NCBI GenBank assembly: GCA_021234155.1
Contig: JAJEKV010000128.1
Coordinates: 1,589,736 to 1,653,735, forward strand
Source of the DNA: Isoetes taiwanensis
Lineage: Eukaryota > Streptophyta > Lycopodiopsida > Isoetales > Isoetaceae
Reading direction: 5' to 3'
DNA length: 64,000 bases
Part shown: positions 11,960 to 21,762 of the stretch, piece by piece
Layout: each line of letters begins with the position of its first letter
How positions within the stretch are numbered: position 1 is the first letter of the stretch
Position numbers and translations under genes: made by a program
Notes under the pieces: generated by a model
The model's input: the letters and a program-made list of their open reading frames with translations, nothing else
Told to the model about the DNA's origin: nothing
The model's database searches: none

Positions 11960-12990
11960 GGCTTGGGGAGGGAACTTCTTTGAGATATGAAGTGGAGAAG
12001 TCCAAATTGGTGATAGGGCATTTGCAAGAAAAGATCCAAGAGCTCGAAAAAGAGCAAACTTTGGGCTTCAATGTAGGTTAAAGAATTTGAAGAAAACACC
12101 CCTTGGCTGCGAGAAAGGAAGAAGCATTATCGACCGATAGAGGAACTGAAGTTTGGATCAGGTGCATTCAGCCGCAGTGGTCACGCCACAAGGTCCGTTT
12201 ACAACACTAGCAAAGGCCGGTTAAGATCTGGGGAAACTAGAAGCAAATCTTGGTTACGTAGTGAAGAACCTATTTAACGAACAGGGAGATAGTGGACATG
12301 ATTTGTCAGCCCTACAACTCTCCTCTCAAGAAGATGGTATTGGAAATGGTACTAGGGGAGATCTACAAGAAGTTAGAAGCTTTACGGATGTCTGATTGTT
12401 TGTGATGATGTAGGCATCGGTAGGCTTGGTTACCGTTCTCTATTCAAGCCATTCCAAAGCGTTGAAAAGAATGGGCACAAAAAAGTATTCGCTCCACGTC
12501 CACAAATTGTCGAGAATACAAGGGTTACTAGGACAAAGATGGTGTATGCCATATTAGGAGAGATGCACCACGTTGAATGTCTGGTCCCGCCATAGCCATA
12601 AAAGATAAGAATGGCAAGGATTGTTGTGATATAGTTGGAATGAATGAACGCAATAATCTTTGGGTTGACACAGTTACTCTCTTACAATTCCTTGTCAAAT
12701 ATTATGACTTAACGATTCTGTAAACTAATGGTGAGATTGAAGTTTGCATAAAATTGGATGAAATGGGCCCGACCAAGTTTGAGAAGTATGAGAGGGTATC
12801 CGTTTGTCATCATGAATAGAGCAATTGAGAATGCAATTGCACATGCTAAATCAAAGAGCAACAAGAATAACAAAAAGATGTAGAGGTGGCCGGACAAGGA
12901 GAAGAAGCGTATGGAAAAATGGTTCTCATGTCAATCTGAAGATGACACCTGGTGGTTAGGTCTCTTTAAAGTTCAAAAGAAACCCACGAG
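11960..12990 (+). pseudogene. Element-borne gene of unknown function, broken (right-arm copy)
   Basis: Plus-strand counterpart of the remnant at 3723-4765. Recognisable pieces in order are KSKLVIGHLQEKIQELEKEQ (a heptad-like helix near 12,000), KKMVLEMVLGEIYKKL near 12,330, a degenerate middle, and TNGEIEVCIKLDEM near 12,725 just after a stop shared with the other copy. At least four frame changes occur. Function unknown. Comparison of the two arms should allow the ancestral gene to be inferred by alignment. Confidence 0.5.
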
Positions 12991-13130
12991 GTTTTGAAAT
13001 GGGTGTTCAATCAAATGGGACATCCCGAATCTAATATCTAGATTCGAGGGAGGGAAAAATTGCAAGTAGATCACTATGGATCTTACAAAGTAATTTTTCA
13101 CTTGGCGCCTGATTTAAAACCGAGAAAGCA

Positions 13131-14164
13131 ATGTACAACATAAGTGGAGGAGGACAAAGGAACATGCAAAAAGTTGTCTCAGACCGCAATCATGCAAGGA
13201 AATCAAGTACTGGGAAGACTGTTTCAACCTTGTCCCTTAACCAAGCAAATGCTCCTAATAGAGGAGAAGAAGATCCCAAGTTCCATGGCATTTTCCCCAT
13301 TCCATTAGAGAGGGTTCATATCTGCACTTTGCACGGCTTTGTGAGAATCATCGACAAGATGATATTTTTGAGCTGCAGATTCGTGTGGAACATTTCAGAC
13401 AAGAAGAGAAGAGAGGAAGGAATTCGTAGAGTTGAACATGTTCTATCAGAAGCAGGTTTGCATGATGGCAATGTAAGATTAGAGCTCGATGAGAAACGGG
13501 CAGGAAGAACAAGTGTGCCTCGTAAGGTGTCAATTGGAGGGGTGAAAGCTCGACGCTTCATAAAGAATCATAGAGAGGCTCTGAACGGAAACCAGATGGG
13601 AGAAAAGGTCTATGAATTTGAAAAATTGCTGGTTGATGCGGAGCAGGACCGCACAGATGGCGTTCGTTCGGCATTGAGGAAAAAAAAGCATGGGATGCAT
13701 TGTCTGAATTGTTCCCATACATTCAGAGAATGGACCTCACAAGAGAAGATGCAGAAATGTTCGTGCAAGCGAATAACAAATTTATTAAAGCTTTCATAGA
13801 CGCATGGGGAGAGAGTGAAGTCACGCACTACTTGCACATCTTTTGGGCTCATGCACCTTGGTTTTTTAGGAAGTATGGAAGCCTAGCAGTGTGGAGTGCA
13901 CAAGGCATGGAGAAGTCGCATAAACAAGCTAAAATAGCCTTTCATCGTGAACACTCAAAAAGGGGGGTGGAAATGTGGAACCAACCCTCTAAGACAGATG
14001 TGAGTGGTTTTATAGAAGGGCGATGGCTAAATACGACAAGAAGGTCGCTTTTAAGAGCAACCCGAAGTCGTAAACACCATTGGCATATCTTTGAAGAGAA
14101 ACGGAAAGTTGCTTGGCAAAATTCTAGGGCCCCACTAGCATCGCAACAGTGGACTTTTGATTAA
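13131..14164 (+). CDS. Transposase-like protein, interrupted by one frameshift
   Basis: Frame 1 runs from ATG 13131 to about 13,680. At an eight-base A run (about 13,679-13,686) the similarity moves to the next frame, which runs to the stop at 14,162-14,164. Key stretches are VHICTLHGFVRIIDKM near the front, then AWDALSELFPYIQRMDLT, then HYLHIFWAHAPWFFRKYG and WSAQGMEKSHKQAK. The pattern of a short helix-forming H-Y-L-H-x-x-x-x-H segment, then YG, then an S/Q-G-M/V-E-K motif is what I associate with the C-terminal part of large DDE-type transposases annotated as uncharacterised in invertebrates, fungi and ferns. An upstream in-frame stop at about 13,109 limits the N-terminus, so the catalytic aspartates may lie in lost or spliced upstream sequence. 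It is the only plus-strand gene here and converges on the coiled-coil gene at 14.2 kb. Confidence 0.5.
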
Positions 14165-14205
14165 AGTTGTGAAAGATGTTACATTGAAAAACAAAATACA
14201 ACGAC

Positions 14206-14676
14206 TCATTGTTGCTCCAGTGCGAGCTCTTCTTCATTATCTTCATCATCATCATCAGCTCCGTCCTCGTCTTCGTCTTCATCTCTTCCCCTCAAGCGAG
14301 CAATCACCCTATCCAAACGTTCCTCCAATCTGTCCACCATCTCTTTGTACATGTCCCGCTCCTGTCCCAATAGCACAACGTGTTCTTCTGCCTGAATTAG
14401 CATCCTCGTTGCCGTCATAACCACCTCAGTGCAGTTGTTGGGGCATGTCATCCTGTCCAGCCTTCTATTCAACCGCCTGATTTGCCTCTCCTGGCTACGA
14501 AGCATGAGAAGGTTGAATTCATTCTCTTCTTCTTTCTGCTGAATTGTAACGGCGTTTTCCTTTAGAAGATCATCTTGCTCCTTCAACCTCTTCATTAGAA
14601 CACCCAACACTATGTCAGAAGGGAGTTCTATCCTCTTGCGTTTTCCATTATCAGCGGTTGAGGATGTGGAGGCCAT
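14206..14676 (-). CDS. Coiled-coil protein with acidic tail, intact, array member 1
   Basis: About 156 residues from ATG 14676; an ATG three codons upstream at 14685 is possible, but the paralogues all start MAS. The N-terminus MASTSSTADNGKRKR is Ser/Thr-rich and then basic, like a nuclear localisation signal. It is followed by PSDIVLGVLMKRLKEQDD and a long heptad-patterned helix to about residue 130, with one Cys pair (CPNNC near residue 80). The tail is almost entirely D/E. No enzyme motif. It is tail-to-tail with the transposase-like gene (42 bp between stops). A TATA-like element lies about 90 bp upstream. Related, less intact genes follow at 15.1, 16.2 and 17.0 kb. Function unknown; an oligomerising DNA- or protein-binding accessory factor is a guess. 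Confidence 0.7.
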   Translation of the reverse strand: MASTSSTADNGKRKRIELPSDIVLGVLMKRLKEQDDLLKENAVTIQQKEEENEFNLLMLRSQERQIRRLNRRLDRMTCPNNCTEVVMTATRMLIQAEEHVVLLGQERDMYKEMVDRLEERLDRVIARLRGRDEDEDEDGADDDDEDNEEELALEQQ

Positions 14677-14980
14677 AGATGACAAATGGGAGGGACGTTA
14701 AGATTATAGAAGTGAGGAGCAAAGACTCTAACCGGCGGAAGGAGCACATGCAAGGACCTCAATTTATACATATTAGCGCTTGAACATATTAAACACACTC
14801 GGCTGCTGTCGCACGTGTCGAGGGGATTCTGTCGGTTGTCCGCTAGAACACATTAATGGTACTGTCCGCTGGAACACATTAATAACTATTCTAACTACAC
14901 TGTATATCACACCACGCGAAATCTGCACACGAGCTTTAAAACCCTATGAAGGGTTTCGCTTCGTGTGATCTGTCTTGTCA
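14677..14980 (-). promoter_or_regulatory. Upstream region of the first coiled-coil gene
   Basis: Contains a TATA-like TGTATAAATT (14761-14770, minus strand) about 90 bp before the ATG. Further up is a duplicated 26-bp word (TGTCCGCTAGAACACATTAAT type, near 14,837 and 14,863), then a copy of TCGTGTGATC at 14961-14970. The same TATA spacing is seen in the other three array members. Confidence 0.5.
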
Positions 14981-15121
14981 TTCTCTCTACCACGGATATT
15001 GAAAATTAAAAATAGGAAACGTAATATTCGGTACATTTGTCAAAAACTTTTCCCATTGAAAAATAAAACCAATTACAAACATTAAAAAAAAAAACGGGCC
15101 CCTCTAGGAGGAGCCCGATGC

Positions 15122-15533
15122 CTATGATCGCCGGGCAAGCTCTTCCTGGAGGGCAGTGATAATTTTTTTCTGCTCCTCCAACATGATTGCCTGCCCCGCA
15201 ACCACGTTCTCATATTCCGCAACCTTATCTTCCCGCTCATCGAGTTGGGCTCGGGCAGCCTCTCCCGCTTCGATTGCGGCCCTAAGCCTCTCTTGGAGGT
15301 TATATCGTGGCGCGCAGTTCGCGGTCTAAAACCCGACCGATTGTCGCGCACTAAAATCACCTCCCCAGAAGGCGGCCTTTTCCTCTGCCGCAACCGCCTT
15401 GCTGACGTCTTCATCATTCTTTTTCTTTTAGAAGGCGGATCCGTTCCTCCGCTTCAGCGCGAATGTTCTAAATTTCTTTGACCAAAACTTGAGACAAGAT
15501 CTGGCTAGGATGGAACTGGAGTCTGGAGGCCAT
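15122..15533 (-). pseudogene. Coiled-coil paralogue, array member 2, with stops/frameshifts
   Basis: Starts MASRLQFHPSQILSQ at 15533. A stop follows LVKEI, after which the frame continues with an E/K-rich segment. The C-terminal part (15,122-15,300) is clean: LQERLRAAIEAGEAARAQ, then LDEREDKVAEYENVVAG, then EEQKKIITALQEELARRS and a stop. The composition is that of a parallel coiled coil. A TATA-like TATATAAAAA lies about 100 bp upstream (15,631-15,640). It belongs with its neighbours by start sequence, orientation and promoter layout rather than by close identity. Confidence 0.5.
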
Positions 15534-16184
15534 TGAAAGTGATGGGAGAACAGGAGGAGTGATGGCCGAGGGCTGATGTGGTAGAACGTAAGATGGCGGA
15601 TAGGAGAAGACAAAGGCCTCCGACGCGTTTTTTATATAGAAACTAGAGATACGTTGGAATCTACGGTTGAAAGTACCCCATAAAGTTGTGTAATAATCCT
15701 ACGGAGGCTTAAATTATAGCATGCAATTAGGGGCACCGGTAGCCTATGTTCGTGATCATGGGATCCGTCATATCCTAGCCGTCTTGTATCAAAGGCCATT
15801 ACAAAAAGATGTTATTGTGGCAACAAGATGCACGCCGTCCTTGGCATGACGTTGTCATCCACAAGCCACGTATGTGAATAGGCGTTGTCATCCACATGCA
15901 CCGTCGCATTTACCCGCAAGTTATATCACATAATCTAGCTAGATATTTGTGTTACATACACTTTTCCATTAATAAATTATGAATTTATACATACAACGAG
16001 GTGTATGCGTTGTGGAGATCATCTGACGCCAAATCCATTGATTGCTACCTAATTGCAAGAATGGCATTTGGCGTCCGTGGTGATCTTTTAATAAAACAAA
16101 ACAAGAGAACGGATAGAAGCAAGAAATAGAGCAAATTTTTCTTTGAAACAAAAAATATATATACAATGGCTCACGGATCTTCAT

Positions 16185-16524
16185 GATCCCAGAGCTGATT
16201 TGGCTTAAAAAAGTTGCGTTCTCATCCTCCATGACCAAGCTTCTTCTCCATATCTTCTAGCGCTGCGAATATTGTGTGCGGTTAAAAGCGCCTTCGACCC
16301 TCTGACTATTGGCCTCGGTACTGTTAATGTTGTTTGAAGCTCAAGGTCTCGCTCATGCAGCTGCCCCCCTAGTGAATTTCTTCTTGTCCACCGCCTCCAT
16401 CTTCTCGGCGACGAGACAATTTGTTTTGTCGTGAACCTCCTTGAATCTCTTCATCACCACAAAGAAGGGTGATGTCCGCTGGGCATTCCGGGGCGTACGC
16501 TTCGGAGGAGGATGAAGATGCCAT
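16185..16524 (-). pseudogene. Coiled-coil paralogue, array member 3
   Basis: ATG at 16524 (MASSSSSEAYAP). The text then shifts frame to PFFVVMKRFKEVHDKTN, which parallels VLMKRLKEQDDLLKEN of member 1. The end near 16,230-16,185 contains EDENATFL and HEDP-type words shared with member 4. Its TATA box TATAAATAG (16,628-16,636, minus strand) is about 105 bp upstream and is preceded by TCGTGTGACTC. The whole unit, including about 150 bp downstream, is duplicated as member 4. Confidence 0.5.
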
Positions 16525-16627
16525 CGAGGGAGAAGGCTAAGGCTGAAGGCCAAGGGGGGGAGAAGATGAGCGAAAGAAGGCCAAGGCGGAAGAGGATCGG
16601 AGGTCGGAAGGCAAGATAGAAAGTCTT

Positions 16628-16667
16628 CTATTTATAACAGGGATTGGTAGTAGCTTGAGTCACACGA
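16628..16667 (-). promoter_or_regulatory. TCGTGTGA motif plus TATA box of array member 3
   Basis: On the minus strand TCGTGTGACTC (16,657-16,667) precedes GTTATAAATAGAAGAC (16,624-16,639). The same pair recurs in front of member 4, closer together. Confidence 0.5.
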
Positions 16668-17047
16668 CGCCGGCGATGCCGGGTCGTGAAAATCGACCGC
16701 TACTTCTCGGCCGTGAGGAGGAAAAGGACCTACATTTCTTCTAACGCCTTTTTCTTCCGTAGAAAGCTCGTGTGATAATTTTTATTGATAATTTCGATTG
16801 ATACAATCTATACATAAGTAATTTTACCGATACATAACTAAAGATAGAACTTCTCATTGAAGCAAAATAGAAATGGAGATTACACGACTTGAAATCCATT
16901 GATTGCTACCTAATTGCAAGCAAGGCATTTCGGCCGTGATATTTTAATAAAAAGTAACATACATTGGAACAACAGGATAGATAGAAGCAAAAAATAGAGA
17001 AAACTTTTTTCTTTGAAGCAAAAATAGATAGATACAGCGGCTAGGGA

Positions 17048-17455
17048 TCTTCATGATCCTCTAGTCGATTTTCATGTCCCGCAATTTGGGGTTTAAGGCC
17101 GCGTTCTCATCCTCCCGCAAAATTTCGGAACCTTCTCCATATCTTTAAGGCCTGCTTGAAATCATGTGAGCGGTTTCAAACCCGCCCCTGCGCATTTCAT
17201 TAAGCCTCTTGTTTTTTGGTGGCTAGATGTTTCCCACGAGCTCAACGCGTCGCCAGATGTGGCCCGACTCCCTCGTGAAGGCTAATTGCCGATTTGCCTC
17301 ATTGTTCTGCAGCTAGACTAGGCGGTTGTTTTCATCATGGATCTCCTTGAATCTCTTCATCACACCCTTTGCCAAGGGTGATGTCCGCAGGCTGCTTCTG
17401 GGCCGGGAGTGCTATCTTGGCGTGTTCGCTTACTAGAGGAAGATGATGATGCCAT
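17048..17455 (-). pseudogene. Coiled-coil paralogue, array member 4
   Basis: ATG at 17455 gives MASSSSSSKRTRQDS, again Ser-rich then basic. After a frame change it reads DITLGKGVMKRFKEIHDE, which aligns with PSDIVLGVLMKRLKEQDD of member 1. Internal stops and shifts follow, and the end near 17,110-17,050 has REDENAAL. A TATA box (TATAAATAG, 17,549-17,557) is about 95 bp upstream. Flanking non-coding sequence 16,895-17,060 duplicates 16,030-16,200 (CCATTGATTGCTACCTAATT). Confidence 0.5.
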
Positions 17456-17548
17456 CCGGAAAGGTATAAGGTGGAAGGCGAAGCCGGAAGTAGAAGATGA
17501 GCGTAAGGCTAAAGCTTACCGGAGGTCACGGTGTGGACATCGGTCTTC

Positions 17549-17581
17549 TATTTATAACATGAGTCACACGAGTTGCTTCTC
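17549..17581 (-). promoter_or_regulatory. TCGTGTGA motif plus TATA box of array member 4
   Basis: Minus strand: TCGTGTGACTC (17,571-17,581) followed by ATGTTATAAATAGAAGAC. A second copy in the opposite orientation (TCGTGTGA, 17,585-17,592) sits three bases away, making an imperfect inverted pair. Confidence 0.5.
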
Positions 17582-17829
17582 GCATCGTGTGAGGAATAAA
17601 TAAATTAATTGTCTTTTTTCCAATAATATTTCATTTCTTCGAGATAGATATCACACGGCGAAAACCTAGATATGACGAAAATCGGACCGATGTATTTCGC
17701 GTGGATGTGAATAAATACAAATAAAATAATTTTTATTAGGAATTTCCGGAAGGACAATCGTACATAAATAATTTTACCGATACAAGTTGGAAAACATATA
17801 ACTTCCAATTTCTCAAGTCATTGCCAATT

Positions 17830-18790
17830 TCATGCTCTTTCAATCCCCCCCGCAGACCGATCCAACAAGGCAATGACTTCCATGTTATCGTTGACTTCCA
17901 ACCTTGGGTGAGTCAAACGCCAGACTAAAAAATTTAACATATTGCTCGCGCTGCAGACCGCTTGGTCGTCAAAATATTGTAACACAACATCCCGCCGGGG
18001 AATTGCTATCACCCTTTCGGTGTTTGATGCCAATTGGGAATGGTTCCCAACATGCATAATGCACGGAGGTAATAGACAAACTGCACCCTTTGGTGAAAGT
18101 TCTGGCGAAGACGATTATCTCCCCCATTATCGAATCTTGAGATATATCTTAACAATGTAGAGTCCTTCAATCTTTCCGTCCCCCCCGTGCATGTCCAAGA
18201 AAAAATCATCTACTTCCCACAAATAAGAACCCTCAAGATTATCTTCTTCACATTTATCCTCATCTACCAGGCTTATGCTGCCGCGATTGACTGAAGGGCC
18301 TGCCAAACCTGTAGATCCTGTTGGCAGCTTTGCACGGAGACGCTGGAATTCTTCTTCCGTTGGTAGATTCGCCTCATCTTGAGCAAATCGAGACTCCAGC
18401 CTCTCATATGCTTCTTTAAGCTTTATAGCATTGGGTATAATTAGATACTTCAAACATCTCTTTGTCCAAATCCTCTTCAAAAATCTAGGCCTAAGTTTAC
18501 CCATTCGGCCAAGGTATTTGATAAGCTTCGTCTTCCCTAGCACACATTCGTAACATAGACGGGTTCCTCAGTATATCACTTAGCAATAAGTATTCTTTGC
18601 CTTCCACTAAAATTGGCGTTATGTCAGACAACTTCTTTTCATCCTCATCCCCATCCTCATCACCTTCAGAATCATCTCCCTCCTCTGGTTCACCCAAGGC
18701 CAGTGCGTCGAAGCTAAAACTCCTACATTCTTGCTCTTCTTCTTGTAGATCTATCTCCATTTCTACGTCATAGTCGACATCATCACACAT
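17830..18790 (-). pseudogene. Acidic/basic protein of unknown function, frameshifted
   Basis: Starts at ATG 18790 with MCDDVDYDVEMEIDLQ and a strongly acidic first 60 residues. It continues LSDITPILVEGKEYLLLSD, then a one-base change near 18,540 into a basic section (KYLGRMGKLRPRFLKRIW) followed by LPTEEEFQRLRAKL and another acidic stretch. A further change near 18,150 leads to NFHQRVQFVYYLRALCM, and another to a tail ending near 17,830. Together about 320 residues in one order, suggesting one gene with three shifts. No family recognised. Its neighbour on the left is coiled-coil member 4, same strand. Confidence 0.45.
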
Positions 18791-18808
18791 AGCGGCCCCT
18801 GCCTTGGC

Positions 18809-19453
18809 TTAAAAAGATTTCATTGTTTTTCCGTGTATCTTGGTTTGGCGAAGCAGAATGCAATAACTAGCAAATGCAAAGCGGCAAGAGAAATAAGATA
18901 CCTTCTTAAGCACAAGGACGCAGCCGGAGGAGCCCGTTGCACAAAGCATTCTTGAAAAACATCTTCCCTGTTTGCAAATGGGGAAGCCTCCTCTAGAGCT
19001 GGTTTTGGAATCGACGAGCCGGGGACATCCGCAAAGGGCGTCTTGGCCGGAGACCAAGCGGTGGCGGGTGAAAGCTAAAGCAACCTCGCGATAGCATCCA
19101 AGCTCGCTAGTTTTTGCCATGATGTCCAACTCCTTGCAATAGAACGGATAAATCGCGGTCACAGAACTTCCTCGTTGTCGAGGGGGCGGATGCATACCAT
19201 TCCGTGAACTTACATAACAATCCATGGCGAAACAAGCGCGAAAAACAAAGAAGATGTTTAGGAGGGCGGTATTTGCACTTTTTGAACTCAAGTAGCCGTG
19301 GTCGATTATGAAAGGGGACACGGTAGTTGTGGGAGATTTGTCCAGGTACATTTTAGGGTTAGGGTTAGGGTTAGGGTTTGGATCACACGACGTGAAGACT
19401 ACTATGTGCAACAAAAAGCACAATGCTTGGCGCGCTGGCCGTGTGATCCTCAC
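18809..19453 (-). CDS. Open frame, doubtful; first part is translated telomere-like repeat
   Basis: The 214-codon frame has NPNPNPNPK near its start, which is simply translated CCCTAA repeat, so at best the later part (from MDCYVSSRNGMH near 19,230) could be coding. That part is Cys- and Ser-rich with no recognised motif. It ends 18 bp before the next minus-strand gene begins. Confidence 0.2.
   Translation of the reverse strand: MRITRPARQALCFLLHIVVFTSCDPNPNPNPNPKMYLDKSPTTTVSPFIIDHGYLSSKSANTALLNIFFVFRACFAMDCYVSSRNGMHPPPRQRGSSVTAIYPFYCKELDIMAKTSELGCYREVALAFTRHRLVSGQDALCGCPRLVDSKTSSRGGFPICKQGRCFSRMLCATGSSGCVLVLKKVSYFSCRFAFASYCILLRQTKIHGKTMKSF
19353..19376 (+). repeat. Interstitial TTAGGG repeat, four units
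   Basis: Four perfect TTAGGG units, with TTT before and TTTGG after. It lies inside the 13.4-kb element, not at its end. Confidence 0.9.
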
Positions 19454-19621
19454 ATTATAACATTAAAAAAAAAATACAAAGTGCTAAGCTAGGCTTCTAA
19501 GAAAGAAATGGACTAAGAGATTAAACTTATAAAGCCATTGCATTAAGAAATATTATACATATGAAAAAACACAAAGGCACTTCCGCGGCCTTTTTTCCGG
19601 GGGTCTTTCTTCTTGTTGTAT

Positions 19622-20294
19622 TCAGCCATAAAATTTTGACCATAGTACTTTCGGGATCCCTTTATCGTGGAGGCAAGATGTCCTTGGCATACATGTGATC
19701 ACCGCTTGGCATGTATTGCTGCAAGCTGCGAGTCCGGAATGCGGCCAGACACCAAGCGCTTCGAAGCCATTTGAAGAGCATTTAAGGCAGTTGCTTGAAT
19801 TCAGAATCGGTATGATGTATCGCACCACACTCTTGCGAATCTCTCCACGAGCGGCAAATGGGGAGCGGAATGACCATCGGTGCTCTTACGATACTTCTTA
19901 ATCTCGGCGCTTAATACCGTGTTGCCTTCCCGCTTAGGCCTCTACCTCACCCACCCCACATTTTGAGCTCGTTGCTCGGCCGACTCTTCGGCCCTCCCTC
20001 CTCCAAGATATCTGCAGGTACGTTCCTCGGTAGACTCTTGGTGAGTCTCTTCCTCATTTTCGGGTCGCCTTCCCTTCTCGGCGTTGGGCCTCCTCCTCGA
20101 TTTGAAGGTCCCGGCACCTCCACGGAGGAGCGGGAGGAGCGGTGAAGAGCAAGAGGCGGCTGCCCAATAGTAATCGGCATCATATTACGCGCCCGGTCTC
20201 TCACATTTTCATCCTCGAGCCGGTGCACCTCCCTACTTACTCGGGGCTGCTTCTCCCAGCGGTGGTCATCGCGGATTTCTTTTCGGGTCTTCAT
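19622..20294 (-). other. Low-complexity minus-strand reading region, no family recognised
   Basis: Frame 19,947-20,294 (115 codons) is rich in R, E, P and S (VHRLEDENVRDRARNM), and 19,622-19,828 is a separate short frame. The LEDEN and DPKMRKR words recall the disordered parts of the array proteins, but no alignment is convincing. It may be one decayed gene of the element. Confidence 0.25.
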
Positions 20295-20630
20295 TTAGGC
20301 ATGGTGGGAGGAGGAGAATCTCTATCGGAGACTCGTGAGTCGGATGAAGAAGGTGGACTAATGTAATCACCGCCTTACACCACTGGATGGATCCTTGCAG
20401 GTTTGCTTAGTTCTTGCCATGGCTTCTCGGCGGATGGCGCTTTATACTACGAACAACGACAAAAATAGACAATCCCGAGGGAGATAAATAGTAAAAAGCG
20501 AAGTTAAAGTAAAATATGATGGTAACATTTTTAAATAATTGTACGGAACCCTAAAAAAATATCGGACAAAATACGGAACCCTAAAAAAACATCAGACAAA
20601 AACACAAATAAAAAACAGAGATTCAAAGCG

Positions 20631-20934
20631 CTAGCCGATAGACAATTTCTTGTTGATCGCGAACTCACTAAACTTTACATTTCCCTCTTGCCTGTAACCA
20701 ACCCTAATGCCATCAATAAAATAATGGAAGTCGTCAGCAATTTCCTCTGTCTCCATTAGCACTCTTAGCTCTGATAATGGCCATTCGCTTCCATGGTGGC
20801 CGTATAAATGACTTCCCCTCCCCTCTCCATACTCGAATATCCACCGTGATGGAGTGTCTATTATGGTCCTCAAACGGCTCCCAAAAGTTGTGCAGACCTC
20901 TCTTTTTCTGTTTCCTTCGATTTCTAGTTGACAA
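20631..20934 (-). pseudogene. About 100-residue protein of unknown function, one frameshift
   Basis: ATG 20934 gives MSTRNRRKQKKRGLHNFWEP, then HSITVDI. After a one-base change near 20,835 the text continues RWIFEYGEGRG, HGSEWPLSELRVLMETEE and DDFHYFIDGIRVGYR, to the stop at 20,631. The even mixture of hydrophobic and charged residues across both frames supports real coding. Basic N-terminus, then a compact alpha/beta-looking domain. Function unknown. Confidence 0.45.
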
Positions 20935-20984
20935 TTAACGATAAATATTGTTTTGGAAGAAAGTATCTGAACTTAAAGGAGGAC

Positions 20985-21497
20985 TTAACTACGCTGCGGA
21001 CCTTCGTTAGTTGACCGGATGATTCGTGGAATCGAACATCCTGTGTCGGAACCAAAATAAGCCATCCACAAAATCAGGGGGGGAGAAAGCATATATGTCT
21101 TCTGAGCTTTTGAACTTCGCGCCATCCGGAATATGTTAGCAAATACCTCAAACGGTGTGAAGATTTTGAAACTCATCCTCACGCCTCCGTTTTCGTAGAC
21201 ATTCCCGCTTGCACCTCGCCAGCCATGCATTTCTTCATTGCAATTACATTGTTCTCATTAGTCCGTGGGCTTACAAAGTTCACTTAAAGGGGCAATTCAA
21301 ACGGCCTCAAGCTCGGTTTCTGACCTTACGTTATAATCATGTCCAGAAACCCGGATGCCTATACCCCTTAAAGGTCCGGCATCCATACCTTGAAAAGGAC
21401 AATTCCGATGTCTATGTGATACACGACAAATTACACTACTAATACTTTCGGGAGGAATGACATCCACGACGCCCCGATAAACATAAACCCCGCACAA
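20985..21497 (-). pseudogene. About 170-residue protein of unknown function, two frameshifts
   Basis: ATG 21497 begins MCGVYVYRGVVDVIPPES and continues ISSVICRVSHRHRNCPFQG and GIGIRVSGHDYNVRSETE. Near 21,300 the reading changes frame to VSPRTNENNVIAMKKCMAG, and near 21,190 it changes again to RMSFKIFTPFEVFANIFR, ending at 20,985. Beta-rich first half. I could not assign a family. It is separated by 50 bp from the gene at 20.6-20.9 kb on the same strand, suggesting adjacent expressed units. Confidence 0.4.
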
Positions 21498-21762
21498 TAA
21501 ATCTGTTTGTAAACACGTGTCAACGAAAAGAAATGAAAAGATAAGAAGATCACGACGCGAAACTATCTCTCACGCAGGTTAAGTAGGCACAGGCTAGCGC
21601 CGTGGTGATCCGATTTAAGGTGGTTACCATTTGCGGGCAATTTGGGAATTTGTTTTTGGTGGAGATTAGCTCTTTGGCCATATCGAAGGGGTATATGCAT
21701 GTCGTATTGTTATACTTTCCACTTTCCGCCGCTAGAATTCAACTTGAACTCTTTTATCCTAC

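Noticed and set aside
19220-19453. N-terminal NPNPNP protein segment
   Set aside because: It is the complement of the TTAGGG repeat and not a coding repeat.
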